DNA of 28,417 bases from NCBI RefSeq assembly GCF_000275845.1, contig NW_006766912.1:262758-291174 (forward strand), given 5' to 3'. The DNA is from Dichomitus squalens LYAD-421 SS1. Taxonomy: Eukaryota; Basidiomycota; Agaricomycetes; Polyporales; Polyporaceae. A program made the position numbers and the translations under genes. The notes under the pieces were generated by a model. It had not been told where the DNA came from. It did no database searches and worked only from the letters and a program-made list of their open reading frames with translations. Position 1 is the first letter of the stretch, and every line of letters begins with the position of its first letter. Of this stretch, positions 1 through 11,447 are shown piece after piece.

Positions 1-180
1 CTCCAGAACGGTCTAGACAGGTCTATGCCTTACTCATCTCTTACTCATCCTATGGTGCGATATGTCGCAATTCTTTCGTCGTTGTATTATTCATCGCACT
101 ATGGTACATGTGACTAACCACTCTTCGATTAGTCATGGACACTTCTCTGTAGTATATAAGGACTTCAGATTGCGTCCTCC

Positions 181-210
181 CTCTTCAGTCTTTCCTTACT
201 GACTGAAGAG
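181..210. repeat. 10-bp inverted repeat (potential stem-loop) in the LTR-like region
   Basis: CTCTTCAGTC (181-190) and its exact reverse complement GACTGAAGAG (201-210) are separated by 10 bp, just downstream of a TATATAAG box. This could be a stem-loop in the leader of an LTR transcript. Its function is unknown. Confidence 0.5.
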
Positions 211-251
211 TGAGTACTTCGTTACCTTTACCTCTAACTTGTAGTTACTTA

Positions 252-259
252 CTTGACCT
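252..259. repeat. Left 8-bp target-site duplication of the hAT-type element
   Basis: CTTGACCT directly precedes the left terminal inverted repeat and is identical to 875-882. Perfect identity suggests a fairly recent insertion. Confidence 0.85.
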
Positions 260-874
260 TAGTGTTGTGCAAGGCCGGGCTCAAAGCCCTGAAGCCCCGG
301 GTACCCGGCCTCCAAAAGCCCGGCCCAGCCCAGCCCGGCGTCGGGCTTTCAGGGCTTGGGGGCCCGGCTTGAATGTCTGCAAGCCCGAGCCCAGCCCTCA
401 AGCCCGGGCTTGAGGAGGACCTCTGTATCAGACCGCGTAGGGCCTTGAACAGCCGTCCGAGATGCTGAAAGGTAAGTGAAAAGTAAGGGTCGACTCACAA
501 AGCTTGACAGTGATGCCTCTCGGCGGACCTGGTGCAGATGGACACGGCCGGTTGGGTGAGCGCTAGACCTGCCTGATTCAGGACTGCGGCTCACAGGGTT
601 CGTACCGTCTTCTCTTCGCCAAAAGTGGCCATTAACATGCTGCTTACTCTTTCTTTCATGTGTAGCAAGGCCTACAAATGAGCTGAGGTACGTTTCAAAT
701 GCTAATTCTTCATGTATATGTGATAGGCCTAAAGCCCGGGCTTGAGCCTGACCCGACCCGGACCCAGCCCGAGCCCACCACTAGGGCCCGGCTCGAGGGT
801 TCAGTGAGCCTGAGCCCTTCAAAGCCGGGCCCTAGCCCGGGGTTTTGAGCCCGGCCCGGCCCTGCACAACACTA
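260..874. mobile_element. Non-autonomous hAT-type DNA transposon (MITE-like), 615 bp
   Basis: The element begins TAGTGTTGTGCAAGGCCGGGC and ends with the near-perfect inverse, GGGCCGGGCCTGCACAACACTA read with minor differences. It is flanked on both sides by the same 8 bp, CTTGACCT (252-259 and 875-882). An 8-bp target duplication with TAG-type inverted termini is the hallmark of the hAT superfamily. About 150 bp at each end is extremely rich in CCCGGG/GCCCGGC subterminal repeats, in inverted orientation; the core (about 415-725) is ordinary sequence. No transposase ORF is present, so it would depend on a transposase encoded elsewhere. The short ORFs across it are shadows of the GC-rich repeats. 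Confidence 0.85.
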
Positions 875-882
875 CTTGACCT
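875..882. repeat. Right 8-bp target-site duplication of the hAT-type element
   Basis: CTTGACCT directly follows the right terminal inverted repeat and is identical to 252-259. Confidence 0.85.
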
Positions 883-970
883 TTGTAGTCTTGCTTCGAC
901 TCTAGGTACAGTTGGTTACTGCAATATAGTCTTTCCTTACTGACTGAAGATCTTGCTTCGACTCTAGTCG

Positions 971-2194
971 GATCTAATCTTTGTCTTCACAGCCCCGAGT
1001 TTATCAGCCCTATACAACGATAACTGGCGAGTGCTGTCGTGCTTCCTTGCTTACGGCCTTCTAGCAACGTCCTTGGCCATCTTGAGTCCCACAAACTCAT
1101 CTCGTAATACTTATATCCAATGTCAATGTATCACAGTAGGTGTTCTACAAGGCATTAGGGCGTCAAAGATCAGCAGAAAGATCAGCAGATCGGTGGACAA
1201 TTGATATCTAGTTGTGAGGGCTTCGTGTCACAGACTCAGTGAGTGCCAAATGTTGGGGAAAGCCTCACGCTGTAGTGAGAACGAACTGAATTGCGTCTTC
1301 AATCTCATAGGTCTCGTTGTTCGTTCATGAAGTTCCTCCCCCCTCTGGAAGACTGGGTGTTCCGCTCACATTTCTTCAATAGACCTTGCAGCAGCCTGGG
1401 GTATCTCATTTGCATTTGATGTCATGACGTTCGCGCTCGCTGTACAGAATGATGGTCACGGCCTTCAAATTCCGCATGGCCTACTGGAGCAGGTTATAAG
1501 TTCAGCTGCTACGTGATGGTAAGTAGCTTGACTGTTCATCTACTATGTTTACGTTAAAGCAGGAATCATCGGATCGGAGCAAGTAGGAGTAGTATACTTC
1601 GGGTAATGTGCTTCGTGTGGTGCCACTGCGACCACGCTGACCCCCAAAGATACTGACAATTGTGTCCACCAAGAGGATCCTACGTGTCTGCAACGTCACG
1701 AATATATTGGCCTTCGTGGTAAGAAGCACAAAGTATCGTAGGGGAAAGCGTGCTCACAGAACTCTCAGCTCCCACAGATGCCAGTGAGCATACCTTGCCT
1801 CTCGGACCATCGTTCTCTCTCTGCATACGGCTCTTGCCGCAACATCATAGCCCGTATACAGAGGAGCAAGCGTTACAACCACAACCGTGTACGTGCTGGC
1901 TGAACTTCTGAAGCGCAAATATATGGCGTGAAATACACGGCGTGTTGACCTCTCGTACTTTAAATCTACAGGATCTCGAGCTCCGCCAGGCTCCTACCCA
2001 CCGTCGTTCGAGTTGAGGGGGCGATTTCCGAGAGGGGGAGGACAAGCTGAATCCGAAAGAGTACGAAATCTTGTACAATAAGCGCCAGATCAACTGTATC
2101 ATTTGCGAACGAGAATCTATTGCACATGTGGAAAAGAGGGCTGCACCTTTGTATTCTAATCTACTGAAAGCAATTGCAAGCGACTATTGGGTCC
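971..2194. other. Gene-poor stretch, no supported gene
   Basis: About 1.2 kb between the transposon-bearing repeat and the 3' end of the LeuRS gene. Only short ORFs with no recognisable family occur here; the longest is 85 codons on the minus strand near 1845-2102. A small direct repeat, GATCAGCAG, occurs twice near 1170-1190. The part next to 2194 should hold the LeuRS 3' UTR and polyadenylation signals, but I cannot place them. Confidence 0.5.
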
Positions 2195-5100
2195 CTATAC
2201 GTTGTAGTATTCGAAAGCTGGGTTCCCGGGTTCTGCGCTCTCGACGAGCCCCTTTGTGAGGGTTGACAGGTCTTTTGACTTCGCGTCGTCTACCAAGAGG
2301 ACCTCCGCGTCGGTCAGATTCAATGTCCGCTTCAGGTACGGCAAGATCTCGTGAAGGATCTTGACCTCCGAGAACGGCACCGTGCGGTTGAAGGCGGTCT
2401 GCGTGCCGAATTGTTGCATGCGTTTCTGCACATGCCATGTTTAGCGATGCCCTGAGGTATGAAGAATGGACGGAATGTACCTTGAACGCTTGCACGAACG
2501 GCATCGCGCGCTTGTCCTTGATCAAGCCGCGTTGTGTCAGAAGCTCGCGCACCTTGGCATCGTCGACCTTGTCATGCTCGGGCGAGTACGCGTCCTTGAC
2601 GATCTGCACGCACGTCTCCTGCCACTCGGGGAACGCCGTTGAGACGTAGATGCGGACCGCGCGGGGCCGCTTGGGGTCGTACGTCGCCTGGCCCTGCTTG
2701 CCCTTGTTCATCTTCTTGAGCAGCGAGAGCTCCGCGTCGCGCATCGTCTTGATCGTTCCGCGCATGTACACGGCCGAGTCGAGGACGGTCTGGTCGACGG
2801 GGCGCGTGACTGCTGGCCACTGCGCAAGTTGGACGGACTTGGGCTCTTTTAGAATCGTGCTCCAGACGTGTTCGGCGAAGTGGGGCGCCACGGGGAGGGC
2901 GAGAAGAGCGGCGGTACGGATCCACCACTCGACAAGGTCGGCATGCATACCGACGTCGGCAGTGACCTCACGGTACCAATCGCGTGTTGACTGGAGCTCA
3001 TAGAAGCCATATTTCAAGGCGTCCTTGTAGGTCATGCTGTAGATGATAGCTGATCAGTACAGCCGTGAGATTCGAAGGAGATCCTAGTCGACATACTCGG
3101 CATAGAACTGCTTAGTCTTGATGTTCAGGTCGTTGACCTCATGCTCGAAGACCAGGTCGTGGTAATTCTTCTCGCCCGTGCGCAGCTGACCCTTGTTCTT
3201 GATTTGTTCCTGCAGCAACCTATTAGCACCGCCCCGATCTCTGAATGTGTTAAGCACGCACATCACACCACGCGATGAGCGTATGCAGACGCAAGATGTT
3301 CGCGTTCGCCGTCTTCTCGTCAAAGTTCGCGTCCTCAATGCCATCGCCCGCGTCCGCCAAGCACAGCCGCGTCGCGTCCGCGCCGAACTTCTCGATACAT
3401 TGGCGCATCGTCATCGAGTTGCCTTTGCTCTTCGACATCTTCTGCCCGTTGACCATCAGGTGACCGTTCGTGCGCATGCTCAGCGGCCACTTCTCCTCGG
3501 GGAAGAGCGCCGCGTGGATGTACACGCAGAACGTGAGGTGATTCGGGATCAGGTCCTTGCCTGACGAGCGCACGTCGAAGGGATAGAAGTAGTTGAAGTC
3601 GTGCTTAAGCCGGTCCGCCTTCTCCTTGGGCAAGGGCGCGGGGTTGGGGAAGGGCCCGCCATTGAGAACGTAGTCCCAGACCTCGTCAGTCATTTGGTCG
3701 GCGGTGATGCCGAGGTCACCGGGTTCGCTGCCGTCGAGCTTGCCTGTGCGAGGTCAGCTGCGCCTCGATTGGAGATTAGAGTGGACTTACTGTGCAGATG
3801 GTGGGCGATGGTGTAGTACGCCATGTAGATCGTCGAGTCGCTCAGACTCTCAACCAAGAAGGTGGGGTCCCAGGGAATCTTCGAGCCGAGACCGTACGTA
3901 CGCGCGCATGCCCACTTGTTCAGCCAAGCCAGGACGCCCTCGAACGCGTTGCGGGTCTCGGCATTATAGGTCTCCATCTTCGCAACGAGCCTAAGGTTGG
4001 CGATCAGCATGTAAACTATTGAGCCACGGCAGCGGAAAGACGTACTTCTCAGCCTGCGCCCTCCACGAAGGCTCGCCGTAGTCCAAGTACCACTGGTCCA
4101 TCAGCGCGATCACACACTCGTCCGAGCTCCGCGAGATGATCAGCCCCTCGGGCTCCGCGTACGCGAACGCCAACCCAGACGAGATCAGCTGCTCGCGCAC
4201 CCGCGGCTTCGCCTCCTGCACCGCTAGGCCCTTGAACTCGCCCACCAGCATCGTCCCGTTGTAGAAGCCCTCCTTGTACGCGATCTCCTTCGCCTCCGCG
4301 AGCTGCTTCGTGTCCTTCTGGCTCTGGATCTTAAGCTGCTTGATCACCGCTGGCGCCGTCATCTCTCCGTACGTCGGCGTCGAGATCACCGGCACCGGGT
4401 CATACTGCATCCAGGAGGGATCGACCTTGTAGAATTCAGGCTTTTTGCGGAGGTCGGTCAGCGTCTGGAAGTCGTCCGGGGAGTCGGAGGGGACGGAGGT
4501 GACGACACCCGTGCCCTTCGTCGGGAGGACGTTCTCCATGGGGAGCACGTACACTTCCGGGTTGACGGAGAGGGGCGCCTTGATTTTCGTGCCGACGAGC
4601 AGCGAGCCCTCGATCTCCGCGAGCTGGTTGACCTCGCCGCGGACGGCGGTGATACCCTGGAAGGCCATGTTGCGCGCCGCGCGGTAGGTGCAGACGTACG
4701 CCTCCTTGTCGTTGATGCCGAAAACGCCGTACTTGATCTGCGTGCCGACGAAGCAGTTCGTCTGGCCGTACCTTCCAGTCCTCCGTCAAGGTGTATGAAA
4801 CATCGCCCAGTGAATGGCTACTCACATCGTCTCCGGTCTCAGGGTAGCGGCGACCAAGAACACCTTCCGGCTCCCGACCTTCTCCCGGATCATCTTCTCA
4901 GCAGCCTCGGGAAAACTGACGACCTCCATCTTGATGCCCGTGTACTCCGTCGGTCCCAGGGCCTCGCCCTCGGAGCGATCGTGGTCCATACACGGCTGGC
5001 CATCTTTTGGACTGTAGACAGTGTATCGCTCGCCGAACTTGATCTTTCCCAGCTTATACAGCTTGTTGGTCTGCCACCGGACGAACGCATCGTAGTAGGG

Positions 5101-5924
5101 GTTCGCGACAGTCGTGATGAATGACCGGCGCCAGTCTATCCTCGACCCGAACAGCTTGTTGTCTTCCTATGCACATGCATATGCTGTTCAGCCATCGTAC
5201 GGGACGACATGGCACACGACGCGCAGGACGCAATGATCGAGGACTCACGATGCAGATTGGGGGGTAGTACTTCAACCAGTAGTACGGGTCCGCAAACTTC
5301 TTGATCTCCTCCCGAGGCACGCCCATCGACTCCATGATCTGGAACTGGTATTGCAGCCCGGTCGCCTTCGCCGCCACCTTGCCCTTCTTCCCCTTGTCAA
5401 CGGCTTTCGCGGAGCCATCTGACGTCGTCGCGGGCGCGGCGGGGGTAGGCTCCTCGTCGGGGACGAAGCGCTCAAAGTTTTCACCGAACATCTCGATCTC
5501 GCGTTCGATTTTGTCTGCCGCAGCCTGTCCGCCACCATCGGTTCCCTCCCTCGCGTGCGAGACAGAAAGACATACGACGCACCTTGATCGGCATGCCCGT
5601 ACAGTGGAACCCGTGCGGAAACAACACCCGCTTCCCCACCATCCGATGGTATCCCGCCGCGAACTCGATTTTTGAGATGGTGAAGGCGTGTCCGAGATGG
5701 AGAGAGCCGTTCGTGTACGGGTAGGGGAAGTTCCCGAACCACTTGGGATACTGCTCCTTGATCTGCGCCGGGGTGAGGCCGCTGAGCTCCTCCGGGGACG
5801 GTGCCTCGACCTCGAAGAGCCGCTCCTTCTCCCACCTGGCTTGGTACTTGAGCTCGAGCTCGCGGAGCTCGTCGCGTTTGCCGGTCTGGGCGAGCTCGAT
5901 GGTGTTCGCGGAGGCGTTCGCCAT
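2195..5924 (-). CDS. LARS1 (CDC60): Cytosolic leucyl-tRNA synthetase
   Basis: Class I synthetase that charges tRNA-Leu in the cytosol. Nine exons, in gene order: 5924-5583, 5524-5249, 5166-4826, 4771-4046, 3990-3791, 3743-3262, 3209-3097, 3036-2481, 2425-2195. Introns are 47-82 bp. The product is 1088 aa, close to yeast Cdc60. The HIGH motif reads HLGH at about residues 76-79 and KMSKS is exact at about 730-734. The CP1 editing region carries TLRPETMYGQTNC near 314-326 and [13 protein letters not shown] further on. WRRSFITT and [14 protein letters not shown] match eukaryotic/archaeal-type LeuRS. The start is the ATG at 5924, with A at -3 and G at +4. The reading frame stays open upstream to a TGA at 6036-6038 without another ATG (see findings). 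The 3097/3036 junction uses a GTATGT donor; other junctions are canonical. Confidence 0.95.
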
Positions 5925-6011
5925 GGTGCGGGCGCGGACGTGGAGTGGATTTAGACTCGTAAAACGAGCGAGACGTACAGGACGTCGGCAGAGAGAGAGA
6001 ATGGTGGCCAA

Positions 6012-8184
6012 TGCAGTCCCGATAGAGCAGCTAAATCAAGATTTGGGCGAGCTGTGAGCAATCGATGTAAGCTCGAGTCATCTGGACGTTAGATGCAGAT
6101 CATTTCTCCTGCGAACAGTGACCGGGGTCCTCCTCTCTCTCTCTGAACCATCTACACCTCTCCAGAGTACCACACGGGCATGATATACAGTTGAAAAAAC
6201 ATAGGAGGTACTTACGTTCAGAGCTGGCGTGCGCGAAGAGACAAGGTGCGCGAGGACGTGACAGCAAGCTAAGCGAGTTTCCCGACTTAGGGTTTGCCAC
6301 ACACCTAATCTGGGGTTAGGGTATACTGGCAAAACACTGGTCCGTCAATCTCCTTTGCGTCCTTCTGCTGGTACTAGGCGAGAGAGAATCATGAGGCTGT
6401 CGCGATGTTTGAGCTGTTCCGGTGAGCTTTGGGATTCTACAGTGGACATGTCGCAACCGATTGGTGGAGTGATTTCTAAATGCGGCCAGGAAATCAAGCG
6501 CTCATCGAGTCCGATACCCCGTTCACCAAATATTTCACGGTACTGTCTTCGATTGCTGATGCTTTGAATGCATCTGTCACAAAGAAGTGCGAGATATGCA
6601 TCAGAAAAATTGTTCAGCTGCATTTGTACGACCTGGAACTGTACATGGCATACCTCAAGTGTTCACGCTCTCTGACAACCTCGTACGCACGTTCACCCAC
6701 AAGCGCGCATCGCGGGCGCGCCGCTGTATCGACGCTGGATGAGCCGCGGCTGCATGAGACACGTTCTGAGCGTCATATCAACTGTATACACTTCGTTTTT
6801 GAACACGCTCTATCGACTATATGCGTCAGGTACCAGAGACTGCGTCCTCTTACCTCATGATTGGCTCGTTTGGCCGCCAGTTGCCGGCTACTGAGTCGTA
6901 TCGAAGGGCTGTGCGGTTGACGATGGTGAACAGAGGGTCCAAAGGGCGAAGTGACACACAAGGCTATGACATGAGCGGTGAGTCAGAGAGTAGGCTAACC
7001 CGATAGTTGTGCAGTCGAAGGAAGACTGCCCGCCGCACTCCTTATTTGGCAGTCCCAGCCGACCAGAATCCAATATGACGAACACTACTGAATTCTTCCC
7101 CCCTCGGCATACGCACTCCTCATTATCGGTTTCTCTCTCTGTATATGCTCTGACCCCCTCCGCCTGGTGCGGATCTGTATGTCGCTTCGAAAAACTTTGG
7201 CAGCAGGGCCAAGCGCAGCGAGAAGCGAAGTCCTAGATGCCCCGAGTGGTGAGTTCAATAGCATTCTACCTACTGTATGTGGTTTGGAATATCAGGATGT
7301 CAATCTCAAGAGCGACAGAGCCCCCCTTGCTCACGATCGTGGAGATGATGCGGTGAACATGCCTCGGCTTGACTGAGAACAGGGCTGACGGTGACTGCAC
7401 GGACGCAGGGTACCTTGGAATCGGACTGGTAAACCTCGTCGTATCTTACTCGATACGTCCATGATCGATCCGCCCTGTCGTCCCCCTGCGCCAAGCCAGA
7501 TAAAGCGTAGCTTTGAGATGCAACCAACAAGGAGAGATAAGGGCGTGGAAGTGCGAGCCGCTTATCTGAGCCGGTCGCGACAACGCGGCTCCGACGCGAT
7601 GTCGTTGTACGCTTTTGTGCCCTCTACCGCAACTTCTAGCGGCGTGAGCGTTCGCGGAAGGCTCACTGCCCTTGCCTACAGCGACCCTATCTATGTCAAA
7701 CATTTTACACGCGAAGCAGTCGTGGGCGCCGCCTCGCTCGAATGTGAGTTTATCTGACACTCCATATGGGAAGTAATCTTCACTGACTTCTGCCGCGCGG
7801 CTCCAGGACTTCGATCCAAAGCGCGATTCACAAGGAGATGTCCAAGGTATGACGTCCACCATGTTTGCCTGTGCTCAGCATGTGGACATCGTCCTTCCTC
7901 TCCGCCACGGGCTAGCTTACGTGCGTTTAGATCCACCACGCGAACCCAAGATGTCGGCATCAGAGCAACTGCCATCTCTGCAGCCCATGCCGTGTGCAGG
8001 CTTTGACACCAACGCTCCCTGCGTCCGGAGCGCCCTGACGAGCGCCCCAGCCGAGGGAGGGCGATCACGCGGGTTGGCGAGCATATATCCAGAAGCCACC
8101 ACCCATCGCATCTCGCCCCGGCTTGTCGCTTTCCCACCACTTCTTCAGGTCTCGCCCCCAGGGCAGGACGACGTCGCGCATCCG
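6012..8184. other. Intergenic region between divergent LeuRS and MFS genes
   Basis: About 2.2 kb that should hold both promoters. I see C/T-rich tracts (for example near 7090-7150) and only short ORFs without recognisable families. A possible tiny exon beginning with ATG at about 7180 and ending at a GTGAGT donor near 7248 (reading MSLRKTLAAGPSAARSEV) might start an unrecognised short gene, but I could not extend it convincingly. The 264-codon open frame 7849-8643 is mostly 5' flank plus unspliced introns of the transporter, not a separate gene. Confidence 0.4.
8083..8088 (+). promoter_or_regulatory. Possible TATA-like element of the MFS gene
   Basis: ATATAT about 100 bp upstream of the proposed ATG at 8185. 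The match is weak and only its position supports it. Confidence 0.2.
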
Positions 8185-10667
8185 ATGTCCAAGCCCGGCC
8201 TCACGTCTTCGGAGGGTACGTCACTTTCTATCAGCGCCCGCTGCTGTCGGATTATTGATCGCTCGCTCTGGCTTCCGGCGTCTGCAGGCGGGGAAGAGTC
8301 GATCGAGATACCGTCTGGTGAGCATCCAGTCTATACTCTATGTGCAGCCGGTGACGCGCGCGGTGTGTCTGTCTGCTTTATGCTGACCATATCTTGTGCA
8401 GAGAAAGGTGGCTCAGTCGACAGCGGGTCCATTCGGGAGTACCGGTTGTACAAGCGACGATGGGTAGGGCTTGTGGCTCTCGTACGTGTGCCCTCTTGCA
8501 TCCTAGATTGTGGGACTATTTCTCATAACGATGAACTATGGCCAGGTCATACTCAATATCGTAGCGGGTACGACGCTTGTGTGGTTTGGGCCCATAGCAA
8601 ACACGGGTATGTTACCCTGCATGTTAACGAGACGGAACGCTGAGGCTATCTAACCTTGAAGTGGCGAAGGACTTTGGCTTCACGTTGAACCAGATCAATT
8701 GGTTTGGAAACGTCGTCAACGTCGTCTACCTCCCTTCCGCCTTCGTTGTGCCCTACTTGTACGGGAGGTTAGGCGTACGGAAAACGGTATGCCTCATTCT
8801 CGCCATCACCGCCGCAGACCGACCTAATTCCTGCCAGTGCTTCATCGCTGGCGCACTATTCGTAGTATCCGCTTGGGTTCGGTATGCAGGAACTGCGCGC
8901 GGTTTGTCGGTCAACGGATCGTACGCTTTGATTATGGTGGGACAGGTGCGTATCGCAGTGCTCGTTTTTCAGGCGGTGCGTTCTGAACGGTATCTAGCTC
9001 TTGGCAGCGGTAGCACTCCCTATATTACAAGTGGTCGTTCCGAGCTATTCAGAACGATGGTTCGACTTCAAGGGTCGGACGACGGCTACGATGATCATGG
9101 GTCTCGGTAGGTGCTCTGCAATGCGTATCCTCGTCGCACCAGAATACAACTGAATCCCCTCCTCTGCGCAGCGAATCCTGTTGGAAGTGCGATAGGGCAG
9201 CTGGTCCCACCCCTTGTTAGCACAACGCGGCAGTCGGTGCGTTGTCTGCTAGCCGGAGCATCTCTCCTCTTTGATACGGAAATAGATACTGGTCATGGCG
9301 ATTATTTTCACGGCTGCAGCTCCCGTCGTCATCTTCGTAGGAGAGGCTCCACCTACACCTCCCAGTATGTCTCCCCCTCTAGATTGGGACTGCTCGCAGC
9401 CGCTTACCATGCGACGCAGCCTTCGCTGCTACCCACAGGCATCCATCCCTGACATCTCTCATGCACGCGATGTTCGGAAAGGTGCCTCGCGATCGATATG
9501 CGTACATGACCGTGCGCCAGAGGATCGATTTTGTGATTCTCTGCCTCTTGTTCGGCGTCATCGTAGGAGTGTAGGTTATCGGTTCAAATCTGGCTTCGGC
9601 TACGATATCACATGCTTATCTCGTTTTCTCAGTGTCAACACCTTTGGGATTCTGACGGCGGAACAACTCGTGCGTTCATGCGAGCGGCCCTCCCATTATT
9701 ATCGCGCTGACACGTTCACGCAGGAACCCTACGGATACTCAGATGATACCGCCGGGCTGATGGGAGCCGTCCTGCTCCTCGTCGGACTGGTCGCGGCGGC
9801 GATCAGTTCGCCGCTCTTCGACCGCGTCTTCACGAGACATCTAGCGCTCTTCGGGAAGCTGCTCCTTCCCGGCATCGCCGCCTGCTACCTCGCGCTCATA
9901 TGGGAGAGTACGTAAGATCGCTTTGTCGGACCATGACGTCGAGTGCAGCTCGTATGGCTGCACAATGCTGACTGCGTGCCCGCGAACCACAGTTAAGCCG
10001 AACAACGCGGCAGTGTTGTATGTGCTCGTGGCCATCATCGGCGCCATAGGCCTCACCCTCCTCCCGGTCGTGCTCGAGCTTGGAGTCGAGCTCACGCGGA
10101 ACGCGAATGGCAGTTCGGCGGTGCTGTGGTTCTCGTATGTCGCTGAGTGGCGTGCTTCTTTCGATGACATGGCAGACACAGCTGATCGCTCGGATCCCAG
10201 CACGAACCTGTTCGGACTCATTTTCGTCCTCGGTGAGTTCCATGAGCGTCTGTTGACGGATCATCTTGGCGATGACGAAGCCGCATTACTGGCGATCGCT
10301 CATCCACGTTGTACTTGCATCAGTCGAAGGCGCGCTGCGTGCTGGCCCCGACGCGGATCCCCCATTGAACATGCACCGCGCGTTCATCTTCCAGGGCGCG
10401 GTGGTCGCAGTGGTCGTCGTGTTCGTCTACCTCGTAGAGGGCAAGCAGACGCGTCGTTTCCAGGACGAGGAGAAGCGCGAAGAGGCTGACCGAGCGCTGG
10501 ACCTCGAGAGCCGTCGCCGCCAAGGAGCGCAGGTGGAGGTGCATGAGGTGCAGTCGCGGACAGCGGTCGGCAGCACGCCGGAGGAGCCGAAACCCCAGAT
10601 GTCGCCGAGCGACGTCGACTTGGAGAGCGGGAAGGAGACGGAGGGTCCGGTCGGTACGGGGACATGA
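8185..10667 (+). CDS. Major facilitator superfamily transporter, SLC49 (FLVCR/DIRC2)-like
   Basis: Predicted 12-helix membrane transporter of 525 aa. Fifteen exons: 8185-8215, 8288-8317, 8402-8481, 8546-8606, 8662-8786, 8838-8945, 8998-9106, 9172-9236, 9286-9364, 9420-9570, 9633-9669, 9724-9907, 9993-10134, 10201-10232, 10324-10667. All phases agree across canonical GT-AG introns. The charged N-terminus ends in YRLYKRRWVGLVAL, entering helix 1. The stretches INWFGNVVNVVYLPSAF and YGRLGVRKT fit helix 2 and the MFS loop 2-3 motif. ANPVGSAIGQLVPP resembles the helix-5 region of FLVCR-type carriers. The last 80 residues are a hydrophilic, Glu/Arg-rich cytosolic tail. Family members move haem, choline or other small solutes; the substrate here cannot be told. 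The exon 9/10 junction has several possible acceptors; 9420 is the one that keeps the frame. Confidence 0.85.
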
Positions 10668-11447
10668 GAAGGCTTGCGAGGTGTTGCCGTGTTCGATATT
10701 TGTGAGACTGGTACGGTGTGGGCGCTCTACCGAAGGTCCGGTGGAGACATGGCGGGTCGTTGGTCTCTTCCGGCTCAGCCGTTTTCTGCGCTTGTGTGGA
10801 CCAGTACTGATCACATCCGTCTTTATTAGGTGACGATGTTGACCCCCGCCTTCACCGGGGTATGGACGCCTTCATGGGCACCTTGCACTGCTTTTATCAT
10901 TATGTATCAACTGCGACGTGTGTCATTTCATATGTTGTACCAACAGCCAGTAATCTGTACATTGCTTCCGTTGACTGTGTCGTTTCCGTGCCCCATTTGG
11001 CTTCATCAGTGCGACACCATGAGGCAGCAAGATCAGTTCGCAGCCATGTGCCAAGACAATATTGATGCACATTGATCTTCGGTACGTTCATGGTCCCTAA
11101 GCGTGAACCTGCCGTTGCAGCTGGAATGAATGCGTTCGTTCGATCATTTACGCTATGACTGAAATGACCGGACATATTGGAATCTAAGGGAGTTCATGTT
11201 GTCAAGTTCGATATGAGAGTTAGTACGTCTAACCAGCGTTCTAGCACACTCGAAGCTCAGGTCTAGAACGATACCTCTTCAAACGCAGTTTCATTGATTT
11301 AGTTCGGCGATAAATAGCAGACTGATTACAGTGATGGTACTAAGGGTATGTGCCGGAACAGAGGGCTATACGCGCTAGGTACGTAAGCCTCATCGTGACG
11401 AGTCCCCGCATATATTATAGGCGAGGGCATGTCGGGAGTCGAGGCTT
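10668..11447. other. Tail-to-tail intergenic region
   Basis: About 780 bp between the converging 3' ends of the MFS transporter (plus) and the secreted-protein gene (minus). It probably holds both 3' UTRs and terminators. Short ORFs here show no family resemblance. Confidence 0.5.

Larger units (their letters stand above)
1..970. repeat. LTR-like retroelement remnant (possible solo LTR) hosting a nested transposon
   Basis: This AT-richer stretch has features expected of a retrotransposon LTR: a TATATAAG box at 153-160, followed about 20 bp later by a C/T-rich initiator-like tract and a 10-bp inverted repeat (181-190 with 201-210). A second inverted repeat, TGACTAA/TTAGTCA, lies at 111-117 and 129-135. 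Parts are duplicated: about 22 bp containing CTTTCCTTACTGACTGAAGA recurs near 188-209 and 929-950, and TCTTGCTTCGACTCTAG recurs at 889-905 and 951-967. The hAT-type element at 260-874 interrupts it. I see no reverse transcriptase or integrase coding sequence and cannot fix the TG...CA ends, so the LTR call is inference. Confidence 0.4.

Noticed and set aside
2572..5675. Several open frames of 100-190 codons on both strands across the LeuRS gene
   Set aside because: They are shadows of GC-rich codons of LeuRS in other frames, with no family motifs and no sensible starts.
6000..6011. LeuRS start at 6011
   Set aside because: The codon there is TTG, not ATG. The first ATG in frame is 5924, in strong context and matching the N-terminus length of Cdc60-type proteins. 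The upstream frame is kept only as a finding.
7849..8643. 264-codon open frame on the plus strand
   Set aside because: It runs through the 5' flank, the first exons and several introns of the MFS gene. The conserved transporter residues appear only when the GT-AG introns are removed.
9586..9600. GGTTCAAATC, resembling a tRNA T-loop
   Set aside because: It lies in an intron of the MFS gene, and no acceptor stem, D-arm or anticodon arm can be fitted around it. I found no convincing tRNA or other RNA gene in the window.
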